Below are positions 25,952 through 34,180 of a stretch of DNA of 64,000 nt, one piece after another. A program made the position numbers and the translations under genes. The notes under the pieces were generated by a model. It saw only the letters and a list, made by a program, of their open reading frames with translations, was not told the origin of the DNA and did no database searches. The stretch comes from Streptomyces sp. NBC_00425 (lineage in GTDB: Bacteria > Actinomycetota > Actinomycetes > Streptomycetales > Streptomycetaceae). Location of the stretch: assembly GCF_036030735.1 (NCBI RefSeq), contig NZ_CP107928.1, positions 2,728,001-2,792,000 of the forward strand, written 5' to 3'. Numbering within the stretch: the first letter of the stretch is position 1; each line of letters opens with the position of its first letter.

Positions 25952-27492
25952 GCGCCGCCATGACGAACCAGAAGCCCACCGGGCGAATATCCCGGTTCCC
26001 GCACCTGAAGCAGGACTTCGCCGCCTCTCTCGTCGTCTTCCTGGTCGCGCTGCCGCTGTGCGTCGGCGTGGCCGTGGCCTCCGGCGTACCGGCCGAGCTC
26101 GGGCTCGTCACCGGGATCGTCGGCGGCCTGGTCACCGGGCTGATGCGGGGCAGCAGCCTGCAGGTGTCCGGCCCCGCCGCCGGTCTCACCGTGCTGGTCT
26201 TCGAGGCGGTGCGGGAGTTCGGCCTGCCCGCCCTCGGGGTGATCGTGCTGACCACGGGAGCCCTGCAGCTCGCCATGGGCGCACTGCAGCTGGGCCGCTA
26301 CTTCCGTGCCATCTCGGTCTCGGTCGTCGAGGGCATGCTGGCCGGAATCGGCCTGGTGCTGATCGCCGGTCAGCTGTACTCGGCGGTCGGCGCCAAGGCG
26401 CCGGAGTCCGGACCGCAGAAGATCGCCGGGCTGCCCGAGGCCGTCGCGGACGCGTTCGGCAGCGCCGCCGGCTCCGCCTCGCTCGCACTCGGCGCGGGCA
26501 CCGTCGCGGTGCTGGTGTTGTGGAAGCGGTTGCCGGCGATGGTCCGCACGGTGCCGGGACCGCTCGCCGCGGTCGGCCTGGCCACGCTCGCCGCCCTGCT
26601 GTTCGACCTGCCCGTGGCCACCGTCGAGGTACGGGGCCTGCTCGAGTCCGTCCAGCCTCCGCCGCTCGGCGCCTTCGGCGACCTGGCGAGCGTCGGTCTG
26701 CTCGGCACGATCGTCGCGTTCACCCTGATCGCGTCCGCCGAGTCGCTGTTCAGCGCGGCGGCGGTGGACCGGCTGCACGACGGCCCGCGCACCGCGTACG
26801 ACAAGGAGCTCATGGCGCAGGGCGCCGGCAACGCCGTCTGCGGTGTGCTCGGCGCGCTGCCGATGACCGCGGTGATCGTGCGCAGCGCGGCCAACGTGCA
26901 GGCCGGCGCGCGGACCAAGGCGTCCCGTGTGCTGCACGGCGTGTGGCTGCTGCTGTTCGCGGCCCTGTTGCCCGACCTGCTGGCGTACATCCCGATCCCG
27001 GCGCTGGCCGGCGTCCTCGTCCACGCGGGCGCCAAGCTCGTGCCGGCGCGGTCGCTCGTGGCGCTGTGGCGCGAGCACCCCGGCGAGGCGCTCATCCTGG
27101 TCGTCACGGCCGTGTCGATCGTCGTGGTCAGCATGTTCGAGGGCGTCCTCATCGGTCTCGCGCTGGCGGTCGTCAAGACGGCCTGGGAGGCCTCGCACAT
27201 CCGGCTCGAGGTCGTCGACAAGGGGGCGGGCCCGGTGCAGGCGTACCTGTCGGGCAACGCGACCTTCCTGCGTCTGCCGAAGATCCTCGACAGCCTGGAG
27301 GCCCTTCCGCAGGACCGCCCGGTCGAGCTGGACCTCTCTGGTCTGCACCACCTCGACCACGCGTGCCGGACCGCCCTGGAGAGCTGGGCGGAACGCCACA
27401 GCGATCACGGCACGGAACCGGTGAAGGTCACCGAGCCGGTGAAGGCCCGGCAGTCCACGGAGGCGGCCACGGAACCGGCCCGGGCCGGCTGA
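25948..27492 (+). CDS. SulP-family anion transporter, probable bicarbonate transporter
   Basis: About 514 residues from the GTG at 25948 (ATG at 25960 is possible). It shows 10-12 membrane spans with SulP landmarks (DFAASLVVFLVALPLCVGVAVASG, then GLVTGLMRGSSLQVSGPAAGL) and a short C-terminal STAS-like domain (GNATFLRLPKILDSLEALP, VELDLSGLHHLDHACRTALESW). Coupling to carbonic anhydrase argues for bicarbonate rather than sulfate. The tail has a repeated EPVK motif. Confidence 0.9.
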   Translation: MSAAMTNQKPTGRISRFPHLKQDFAASLVVFLVALPLCVGVAVASGVPAELGLVTGIVGGLVTGLMRGSSLQVSGPAAGLTVLVFEAVREFGLPALGVIVLTTGALQLAMGALQLGRYFRAISVSVVEGMLAGIGLVLIAGQLYSAVGAKAPESGPQKIAGLPEAVADAFGSAAGSASLALGAGTVAVLVLWKRLPAMVRTVPGPLAAVGLATLAALLFDLPVATVEVRGLLESVQPPPLGAFGDLASVGLLGTIVAFTLIASAESLFSAAAVDRLHDGPRTAYDKELMAQGAGNAVCGVLGALPMTAVIVRSAANVQAGARTKASRVLHGVWLLLFAALLPDLLAYIPIPALAGVLVHAGAKLVPARSLVALWREHPGEALILVVTAVSIVVVSMFEGVLIGLALAVVKTAWEASHIRLEVVDKGAGPVQAYLSGNATFLRLPKILDSLEALPQDRPVELDLSGLHHLDHACRTALESWAERHSDHGTEPVKVTEPVKARQSTEAATEPARAG

Positions 27493-27525
27493 CAGCGAAC
27501 ACGTCCGTCCGCCGTCCGGGGCGCC

Positions 27526-27546
27526 GTCCGGGGCGTGGCCCCGGAC
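27526..27546. terminator. Candidate terminator after the SulP gene
   Basis: GTCCGGGGC (27526-27534) pairs with GCCCCGGAC (27538-27546) over a 3-nt loop, 34 bp past the SulP stop; a wider imperfect CCGTCC/GGACGG pairing surrounds it. Confidence 0.55.
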
Positions 27547-27617
27547 CGGACGGCGGGCATATCGTTGCAGGAGTAGGCAGAACGGCTCAATCGGGACCTC
27601 TGGTCGAGGAGGTCGAC

Positions 27618-28538
27618 ATGCTCGAGGAGCTGCTGGGCGCGGCCGCGGCGGTCGCCGCGGGAGGCCTCGTGTACCTCGGGGCCGCGGCACGGGTCGTCAA
27701 ACAGTACGAGCGCGGGGTGGTCCTGCGGCTCGGCCGTCTGCACGGCGACGTCCGCGGGCCCGGGTTCACCGTCGTCATCCCCGCGGTGGACCGACTGCGC
27801 AAGGTCAACATGCAGATCGTGACGATGCCCATTCCGGCCCAGGAAGGCATCACCCGCGACAACGTGACCGTGCGGGTCGACGCGGTCGTGTACTTCCGGG
27901 TGGTGGACGCGCCGGCCGCGCTCATCAACGTCGAGGACTACCGATTCGCCGTCTCCCAGATGGCGCAGACCTCACTGCGCTCGATCATCGGCAAGAGCGA
28001 GCTGGACGACCTGCTGTCCAACCGGGAGAAACTCAACGAGGGCCTGGAGCTGATGATCGACAGCCCGGCCATCGGCTGGGGCGTACAGATCGACCGGGTC
28101 GAGATCAAGGACGTCTCCCTGCCGGACGCCATGAAGCGTTCGATGGCCCGTCAGGCGGAGGCCGACCGCGAACGCCGGGCCCGGATCATCAACGCCGACG
28201 CGGAACTCCAGGCGTCGAAGAAACTCGCCGAGGCAGCCGAGCAGATGTCCGAGCAGCCCGCCGCACTCCAACTGCGGCTGCTGCAGACGGTGGTGGCGGT
28301 CGCCGCGGAGAAGAACTCCACACTCGTGCTGCCGTTTCCGGTGGAGCTGCTGCGTTTCCTGGAGAAAGCGCAGCAGCAACCGGTTACGCAACAGGGTGAG
28401 CAGCGGCAATCGCTTCCACAACATTCCGAGCAGCAACCGGTTACGCAACCGTCGCAGCGGCAACCGCTCCCACAACAGACTCAGCAGTCGCCGCCTGCTC
28501 CGCCGCCGCCCGCCGATCCGGAGGCCGCCGACGAGTGA
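27618..28538 (+). CDS. SPFH/band 7 (stomatin-like) membrane protein
   Basis: A 306-residue protein with one N-terminal membrane segment (LLGAAAAVAAGGLVYLGAAA) and a classical stomatin SPFH domain (VKQYERGVVLRLGRLHGDVRGPG, then ITRDNVTVRVDAVVYFRVVD, DLLSNREKLNEGL). A helical region follows (AMKRSMARQAEADRERRARI). The last 50 residues are Gln/Pro-rich with two QQPVTQ copies. These proteins oligomerise at membranes and scaffold other proteins; the partner here is unknown. GAGGAGG precedes the ATG at 27618. Confidence 0.93.
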   Translation: MLEELLGAAAAVAAGGLVYLGAAARVVKQYERGVVLRLGRLHGDVRGPGFTVVIPAVDRLRKVNMQIVTMPIPAQEGITRDNVTVRVDAVVYFRVVDAPAALINVEDYRFAVSQMAQTSLRSIIGKSELDDLLSNREKLNEGLELMIDSPAIGWGVQIDRVEIKDVSLPDAMKRSMARQAEADRERRARIINADAELQASKKLAEAAEQMSEQPAALQLRLLQTVVAVAAEKNSTLVLPFPVELLRFLEKAQQQPVTQQGEQRQSLPQHSEQQPVTQPSQRQPLPQQTQQSPPAPPPPADPEAADE

Positions 28539-28627
28539 CACCTGCGCCGCGCGTGGTTCCCGGGGCGCATTGCGGGTGATAGACACAGCGGGATCACAGT
28601 CCTGTCCGCCAGCAGGAAGGTTTTCCC

Positions 28628-30001
28628 ATGTCCGCGACACGACGTCAGATCCTCGCCGGCACCGGTGCGCTGGGGGTGGGCGCGAGCATCGCGTTCACCG
28701 GCGCCCTCTCGGACCTCTTCGCGGGCACCGCGGCCGCGCAGGGCCTCGGTCACGAGGGGTACGGCCCTCTCGTCCCCGACCCGCACGGCCTGCTCGACCT
28801 CCCCAAGGGCTTCCGCTACCGGGTCCTGTCCCGGGAGGGCGAACCGCTGCGCTCCGGCGAGGGCCCGGTCCCCTCGAACCACGACGGCATGACGGCGCTC
28901 CCAGGGGAGGGCGGCCGCGTGCACCTGGTCCGCAACCACGAGAACCGTCCCACCGCCGCGCACGCCGTCCCCACAGTGAAGGGACTGACCTACGATCCGG
29001 CCGGCAAGGGCGGCTGTACGGCCCTGACGCTCGACTCCCGGGGCAGGGTGCTCTCCGAGCGGGTCGCGATCGCGGGCACGGCCGTCAACTGCGCGGGGGG
29101 ACCCACCCCGTGGCACACCTGGCTGACCTGCGAGGAGACCGAGGACAAAGCCGACACAAACGGTTACACCAAGGATCACGGCTTCATCTTCGAGGTCCAC
29201 CCGTCCGACCCGCGCCGCACCGGAGCCGTGCCGCTGACCGCGATGGGCCGTTTCCAGCACGAGGCGATCGCCGTCGACCCGCAGCGCGGAATCGTTTACG
29301 AGACGGAGGACGCGTTTCTTCACCCGTTCGGCCTTTTCTACCGTTTCCTGCCGGAGAAGCCGTTGGGCGGCGTGGGCTCGCTGCGCGCGGGCGGCCGGCT
29401 GCAGGCGATGCGGGTGCCCGGCGTGCCGGACCTGTCCTCCATCCAGGAGACGGGCCGTGTCTTCGAGGGCATCGAATGGGTCGACGTGCCGGATCCCCTC
29501 GCCGTGGAAACCCCGGTCCGGCTGCAGGACTTCGGCCCGAAGGGCATCACCCACGCCCAGAAGCTGGAGGGTTGTTACTGGGGCGGGCGGTGCGTGTACT
29601 TCGTGTCGTCCTTCGCGCGCGGGGCGGACGGCTCGGCGGCCGACCACTTCGGCCAGATCTGGCGCTACGACCCGCAGCGCCGCCGTCTCACCCTCGTCGT
29701 CGTCTTCGGCCCGGACACGGACGTGCAGCTGCCGGGTGAGTCCCCGGACAACATCTGCCTCGCGCCCAGCGGCGGCCTGATGGTCTGCGAGGACGGCAAC
29801 GGCGCGCAGCACGTCTTCGGCGTGACCAGGGGCGGCGAGGTCTACGCCATGGCGCGCGGGCGCCAGAACATCGGCACGCCCGAGGAGCCCGAGTGGGGCG
29901 AGTTCGCCGGAGTCACCTTCTCCCCCGACGGCGGCACGATGTACGTCAACTGCTACACGCCGGGGACGACGTTCGCCGTGACGGGCCCGTGGCGGCGCTG
30001 A
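28628..30001 (+). CDS. PhoX-family (DUF839) secreted phosphatase-like protein
   Basis: A 457-residue protein with a Tat-like leader (TRRQILAGTGALGVG), so exported folded. The DUF839 propeller is seen in PVPSNHDGMTAL, VRNHENRPT, GGPTPWHTWLTCEET, FQHEAIAVDPQRGIVYETED and FAGVTFSPDGGTMYVNCYTPG. True PhoX is a calcium/iron alkaline phosphatase; the acidic and His ligand regions look kept, but activity is unproven. AGGAAGG stands before the ATG. I looked for PHO boxes upstream and saw none. Confidence 0.88.
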   Translation: MSATRRQILAGTGALGVGASIAFTGALSDLFAGTAAAQGLGHEGYGPLVPDPHGLLDLPKGFRYRVLSREGEPLRSGEGPVPSNHDGMTALPGEGGRVHLVRNHENRPTAAHAVPTVKGLTYDPAGKGGCTALTLDSRGRVLSERVAIAGTAVNCAGGPTPWHTWLTCEETEDKADTNGYTKDHGFIFEVHPSDPRRTGAVPLTAMGRFQHEAIAVDPQRGIVYETEDAFLHPFGLFYRFLPEKPLGGVGSLRAGGRLQAMRVPGVPDLSSIQETGRVFEGIEWVDVPDPLAVETPVRLQDFGPKGITHAQKLEGCYWGGRCVYFVSSFARGADGSAADHFGQIWRYDPQRRRLTLVVVFGPDTDVQLPGESPDNICLAPSGGLMVCEDGNGAQHVFGVTRGGEVYAMARGRQNIGTPEEPEWGEFAGVTFSPDGGTMYVNCYTPGTTFAVTGPWRR

Positions 30002-30075
30002 CCGCGCGCGCGTGAGTCCCGGGGGCGGAGCAGCGGCGCGGCCGGACGGAGCACGCGGACGCACCGGAGGGTGAC

Positions 30076-30093
30076 GACCACAGAGCTGCGGTC
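30076..30093. promoter_or_regulatory. Operator-like palindrome upstream of the deacetylase gene
   Basis: GACCACAG (30076-30083) and CTGCGGTC (30086-30093) form an 18-bp palindrome with one mismatch, 45 bp before the ATG at 30138. The AT-rich catatttccgtatc follows directly. The factor is unknown. Confidence 0.35.
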
Positions 30094-30137
30094 ATATTTC
30101 CGTATCGACCGCCGGGCGTTCCCCATAGGTTCATACG

Positions 30138-31079
30138 ATGATCCTTCCCGCGCGCCGTCGTCAGGCCGCCGCTCTCTGCGTCCTCACCGCCGCTCTCACC
30201 GCCCTCGCCGGCTGCGGCACGCCCGAGCGTCAGGGGGCCGCCCGTCCGGCCGCCCCTGCCTCCGCCGCGGCCTCCACACCCGCCACGGCCCCCGGCTCAC
30301 CCCAGGCCTCCGCCTCCGCCGCGAACCCGCCTTCCACACCCGTCGCCCCCGTCGCCCCCTCGCGGCCCCCGACGCTGGCCCCCGGCCCGGCCGGGCTGAC
30401 CCCCGTCTTCCGCAGTGCGCCCCGCACCGCCGGCAAGACGGTCGCCCTCACCTTCGACGCCGACATGACCGCCGACCAGGGGGCCCGGGCGGCGGCCGGC
30501 GAGCACTTCGACAACCCGGGGCTGATTGCGGCGCTGCGCGAGCTGAAGGTGCCGTCCACTGTGTTCATGACCGGCCGCTGGGCCGAGGAGTACCCCGACC
30601 AGGCCCGCTCGCTCGGCCGTGACCCCCGTTTCGAGATCGCCAACCACTCCTACAGCCACTACGCCTTCACCGGCGACTGCTACGGGCTGCCGACCGTCCC
30701 CGAGGACCGGATGAGAGCGGACGTCGAACGCGCTTACACGGCGTTCCGCAAGGCCGGCGTGCCCAACGCGATGCCGTACTTCCGTTTCCCGGGCGGTTGC
30801 TACGACCGTCGGGCGCTGCGGGCGGTGAGCGGCACCGGCGTGACCGCCGTGCAGTGGGACGTGGTGAGCGGGGACGCGTTCGCCACCGACGCGGACGCCG
30901 TCGCCCGGCAGGTGCTGGACGGCGTACGGCCCGGCTCGGTGGTCGTCATGCACTGCACCCGCAGCGCGGCCCCGACGACCGAGCAGGCGGTGCGGACGAT
31001 CGTCCCGGAACTGCGCAGGCGCGGATACCGGTTCGTGAAGGTTTCCGAGCTGATCGCGGCGGCGAGCGGGCGACCGTGA
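30138..31079 (+). CDS. Polysaccharide deacetylase (NodB-type) lipoprotein
   Basis: Membrane-anchored enzyme of 313 residues predicted to remove acetyl groups from a cell-wall or extracellular polysaccharide. The lipobox is LTALAGC (Cys26). A Pro/Ala/Ser linker to about residue 90 leads to the NodB domain: VALTFDADMT with the catalytic Asp and metal Asp, EIANHSYSHY with the His ligands, YFRFPGGCYD, and SVVVMHC near the end. The TFDAD form (not TFDDG) is common in Streptomyces members. Confidence 0.9.
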   Translation: MILPARRRQAAALCVLTAALTALAGCGTPERQGAARPAAPASAAASTPATAPGSPQASASAANPPSTPVAPVAPSRPPTLAPGPAGLTPVFRSAPRTAGKTVALTFDADMTADQGARAAAGEHFDNPGLIAALRELKVPSTVFMTGRWAEEYPDQARSLGRDPRFEIANHSYSHYAFTGDCYGLPTVPEDRMRADVERAYTAFRKAGVPNAMPYFRFPGGCYDRRALRAVSGTGVTAVQWDVVSGDAFATDADAVARQVLDGVRPGSVVVMHCTRSAAPTTEQAVRTIVPELRRRGYRFVKVSELIAAASGRP

Positions 31080-31406
31080 CCCGCGGGGCCCGCGGCGGCC
31101 GGACGCCCGCCCTCGCCGCCGCTCCCTCCCCCCACCCCCAGCCCTCGCCGCCGCTCCACGGGCCGGATACTCCCGCACCGTCGACCCGGACGCGGGAACA
31201 CCCACGCCTCGCCTCCCGCCTCCCACGGCTCACCGCCCGCGGCCCACCGCCCACCGCCGACCGCCGACCGATTCAGCGGGCGCACCCCCGCCGCCCGCGC
31301 ACCGCACGCTCCCCACTGCCCGCCACCGCGCCGTGCGGGCAGTGGGCCCGTCCAGGGGCCTGTGGCTCCGCTTCGGCGGCCGGCAGGGGTTTCGTACGCT
31401 GGGGGC
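31080..31406. other. Intergenic region, Pro/Arg-type low-complexity sequence
   Basis: 327 bp of c-rich sequence (caccgcccgcggcccaccgcccaccgcc and similar) without a gene. TACGCT (31396-31401) lies just before gggggc and the ATG at 31407 and may be a -10 element. Confidence 0.4.
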
Positions 31407-31595
31407 ATGAGCGACGACAGCGAGCGCGACTACTGCCTGATCGACGCCACCCGGCCGCCCAGGGCCGAGGGACCGCCGTACGCGGAGTGCGTGCAGTGCC
31501 GCAAGCCGACGGAGTACCCGGAGTCGTACAGGGGCATCACGCTGTGCCCGGTGTGCGAATGGCAGGAGGCCCAGCGGACCGCTTGCTCGGGATGA
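31407..31595 (+). CDS. Mini zinc-ribbon protein
   Basis: Only 62 residues. Two CxxC pairs, in YAECVQCRKPTEYP and GITLCPVCEWQEAQ, would hold one zinc. Such small ribbons occur widely in actinobacteria as RNA-, DNA- or protein-binding adaptors; no specific function is evident. ATG at 31407 with gggggc in front. It is convergent with the ABC permease gene. Confidence 0.75.
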   Translation: MSDDSERDYCLIDATRPPRAEGPPYAECVQCRKPTEYPESYRGITLCPVCEWQEAQRTACSG

Positions 31596-31629
31596 CGCCA
31601 TCCGGGCCGCCGGGCATCCGCCGGCCCGC

Positions 31630-31680
31630 GCCACCGTTCGGTAGGCCGCCCGCCAGTGCCACTGTTCGGTAGACCGCCCG
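31630..31680. repeat. Pair of 23-bp direct repeats
   Basis: A 23-bp unit at 31630-31652 recurs at 31658-31680 with two transitions (core gttcggtag). It lies between the zinc-ribbon stop and the end of the convergent permease gene. Confidence 0.85.
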
Positions 31681-31725
31681 GCCGCGCCTCCCGACGGAGG
31701 TCTTCCGGCCGTGGCCCAGGCCGGG

Positions 31726-32397
31726 TCAGGGCGAGCGGCGGGACGTCAGGGCGCAGGCGGCGGCGATCGCGGCCGCTCCCAGGAGAGCCGCCGCCGCGGT
31801 CGGCCACAGCGGCAGGTGGACGGTGGCCGTCCGGGAGCCGTCGACCAGGCCGCTGACGGCCGCGTTCGCCGGGGACCCGCTCACCACCAGCGCCAGCAGG
31901 GCCGCCAGCAGCAGGGCGGGAACCGCGCGGCCGGGCGAGCGCAGCACCGGCCAGGCGGTGAGCGCGCCGACGGCGGCGCCGAGCAGCGCGCAGGTCAGGA
32001 CGGCGAGCAGGCCCGCGCCGGCCGCCTCGAGGACCGGGACGCGCCGCTGGTGATCACTGCCGACCGGGTCGCTGACGAAGGTGACGAGCGCGGTCGCCGC
32101 CATGCCGAACGCGGCGGCCGCGGACAGCGCGACCAGCACACAGGCCAGATGGGCCCGCGCGGGCCCGACCGCTGCGGCGACGACGGTACGGGCGGCCGGC
32201 GGCTCGTTGGAGACGCAGATCCGCACCAGCCAGGCGGCCACGGGCAGCAGGAACGCGGCCGCGTAGCCGAGCGAGTCCAGCAGGGGCTGGCCGCCCTGGA
32301 CGCCGACGCCGAGGAAGACGGCGTACAGCAGGAACGGCGGCAGCCAGCGCTGCGAGCGGACGAGCAGGGCGCTGTGATAGCGCAGCAGGGCGGTCAT
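31726..32397 (-). CDS. ABC transporter membrane subunit, small
   Basis: A 223-residue protein with about six hydrophobic segments (PPFLLYAVFLGVGVQGG, AAAFLLPVAAWLV, LACVLVALSAAAAFGM, LLAVLTCALLGAAVGAL, ALLLAALLALVVSG, AAALLGAAAIAAACAL). It starts at the ATG at 32397, overlapping the ATPase stop (ATGA), so it is the membrane partner of that ATPase. No family-specific motif; substrate unknown, probably an exporter. Confidence 0.8.
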   Translation of the reverse strand: MTALLRYHSALLVRSQRWLPPFLLYAVFLGVGVQGGQPLLDSLGYAAAFLLPVAAWLVRICVSNEPPAARTVVAAAVGPARAHLACVLVALSAAAAFGMAATALVTFVSDPVGSDHQRRVPVLEAAGAGLLAVLTCALLGAAVGALTAWPVLRSPGRAVPALLLAALLALVVSGSPANAAVSGLVDGSRTATVHLPLWPTAAAALLGAAAIAAACALTSRRSP

Positions 32398-33257
32398 GGG
32401 CGGCTCTCTTCTTGACGGACGCTCACCACGTGCCACGGCGGGTCGGCGGTCAGCAGGGCGCGGAGCAGGACGTCGGAGTGCGAGGCGGGGACGGTGAGCC
32501 GGTGGCGGCGCTCGGCCGTCTGCTCGGCCGAGGCGGCCAGCCGGAGCGCTTCCGGCGGCAGGGCCGCGGCCGGACCGTGCACCTCGACCGTCGTGTGCGG
32601 GCCGGTGGGCGCGGGGTCCGGGCCGGCGTCGGCGTCCACGCGCGCGTGCAGACCGCCGTCCCGGACGGTGAGTACGACGTCGGTGGCGTCGGCGAGTCGG
32701 CGGGGGTCGTGGTCGACGAAGACGACGGCCGCGCCGGCCGCCGTCCGCTCGGCGACGGCCCGCTCGAGTTCGGCCCGGGCGTCCGCGTCCAGGCCGGTCC
32801 ACGCCTCGTCCAGGATCAGCAGTTCGGGCTCGGCGAGGAGCGCCTGCGCCACGGCGACCTTCTGGCTGGTGCCCTTCGACAGACGGTTCATGGGGGTGCC
32901 GGCGTGCGCGGCGGCGCCGAAGCGGTCCAGCCAGTGGTCCGCGGCGCGCTCGGCGGCCGGCCGGGACAGACCGTGCACGGCGCCGAGGTGGGCGAGGTAG
33001 CCGGCGGCGGTGAACGGGAGGGCGGCGGGGAAGCGTTCGGGGACGTAGGCGGTGCGGGGGCGGCCGGTGACCCTGCCCTCGGTGGGGGCGTCGACGCGGG
33101 CCAGCAGGCGCAGCAGGGTGGATTTTCCGGTCCCGTTGGCGCCCGCGACGCGGGTGAGCGTGCCGGGCGCCGGGCGCAGGGCCACGTGACGCAGCACCCA
33201 GGGACCGTGCAAGCCGTAGCGGCGGCCCACATCCTCGAGGCGTAGATCGGAATCCAT
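32394..33257 (-). CDS. ABC transporter ATP-binding protein
   Basis: ATPase of 287 residues. Walker A GANGTGKSTLLRLL, signature LSKGTSQKVAVAQAL, Walker B LLILDEAWTGLD and switch VFVDHDPRR (His kept). A C-terminal extension of about 85 residues (DAGPDPAPTGPHTTVEVHG onward) is typical of exporter ATPases. ATG at 33257 is preferred over ATG 33266 because gagagg then has a 9-nt spacing. Divergent from the Pth2-like gene. Confidence 0.9.
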   Translation of the reverse strand: MDSDLRLEDVGRRYGLHGPWVLRHVALRPAPGTLTRVAGANGTGKSTLLRLLARVDAPTEGRVTGRPRTAYVPERFPAALPFTAAGYLAHLGAVHGLSRPAAERAADHWLDRFGAAAHAGTPMNRLSKGTSQKVAVAQALLAEPELLILDEAWTGLDADARAELERAVAERTAAGAAVVFVDHDPRRLADATDVVLTVRDGGLHARVDADAGPDPAPTGPHTTVEVHGPAAALPPEALRLAASAEQTAERRHRLTVPASHSDVLLRALLTADPPWHVVSVRQEESRP

Positions 33258-33294
33258 GAGGAGCATCCTCTCGTAGGTCCAGTAGCCTGCGCGG
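33258..33294. promoter_or_regulatory. 37-bp divergent spacer, probable leaderless promoter for the Pth2-like gene
   Basis: TAGCCT (33283-33288) ends 6 bp before the GTG at 33295, with no ribosome-binding site, as expected for a leaderless transcript. The ABC ATPase gene starts at the other end and uses a leader with gagagg. Confidence 0.45.
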
Positions 33295-33996
33295 GTGAGT
33301 GAGAGTCCGTTCCAGACCGAGCCGAACCCCCGCGACCAGGCCCCGCAGTTCGTGCTGCCCCTCGTCGTGCGGGTGGAGAAGTCCGCTCCCCCCGCGCGCG
33401 TGGACGCCCTGGAGACCGCCGCCCGCGCCGTGCTCGTGATGCTCGGCGACGAGCGCTCCGACGGGGACGGCGAGTGGGCGCAGGTCATGCGGGACTGGCA
33501 GGACGCCCGGATCCGCAAGGTGGTGCGGCGGGCCCGGGGCTCGGAGTGGCGGCGCGCGGCGGAGCTGCCGGGCATCACCGTCACCGGGAAGTCGGCGGAG
33601 GTGCGGGTGTTCCCGCCCGTGCCGCTGGACGGCTGGCCGAAGGAGCTGGCGAAGCTCCAGGTCTCCGGAACCGATCTCGACGACCCCGAGCCGCCCGGCG
33701 CCGTGGAGCCGGGGACGGTCGTGCTGTGGATGAGCCCCGAGGTGGAAATGTCGGCGGGCAAGGCGATGGCGCAGGCCGGGCACGGCGCGCAGCTCGCCTG
33801 GTGGGAGCTGTCGGACGCGGAGCGGGCCGCGTGGCGCGAGGCGGGCTTTCCGCTCGCCGTGCGGACCGCACCGCCGCAGCGCTGGCGAGAGCTGACGGTC
33901 AGCGGACTGCCGCTGGTGCGGGACGCGGGGTTCACCGAGATCGCGCCGGGCAGCTGCACGGTCGTCGCGGATCATCCGGCCCTGCGCGCCCACTGA
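33295..33996 (+). CDS. Peptidyl-tRNA hydrolase 2 (Pth2)-type protein
   Basis: A 233-residue cytoplasmic protein with a C-terminal half resembling Pth2: [32 protein letters not shown] carries the conserved Lys-x-Ala-x-Gln-x-x-His pattern, then [32 protein letters not shown]. The N-terminal half ([21 protein letters not shown]) is an actinobacterial extension. It probably recycles stalled peptidyl-tRNA, though the standard Pth is expected elsewhere in the genome. It stands just upstream of the DUF692 gene on the same strand, 184 bp away. Confidence 0.8.
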   Translation: MSESPFQTEPNPRDQAPQFVLPLVVRVEKSAPPARVDALETAARAVLVMLGDERSDGDGEWAQVMRDWQDARIRKVVRRARGSEWRRAAELPGITVTGKSAEVRVFPPVPLDGWPKELAKLQVSGTDLDDPEPPGAVEPGTVVLWMSPEVEMSAGKAMAQAGHGAQLAWWELSDAERAAWREAGFPLAVRTAPPQRWRELTVSGLPLVRDAGFTEIAPGSCTVVADHPALRAH

Positions 33997-34180
33997 TCCC
34001 TCCCCCCTCGCGGCCCCTCATCGCGTCGTCGCCCTCTGCGGTCTCCTCGCGGCCGGCTCACGGCGTCCTGTCGTGCCGAACCTCAAATGTTGCTCTGAAG
34101 CGGGGCGGGGTGCGGTTCGGGCACGGACCGCGGGGTCATACCACCGTCACCGTGCAGGGGGACGAAGGAGGCGGGGGACC

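Noticed and set aside
28539..28627. PHO box upstream of the PhoX-like gene
   Set aside because: No pair of GTTCACC-type direct repeats is present; only a ribosome-binding site is evident.
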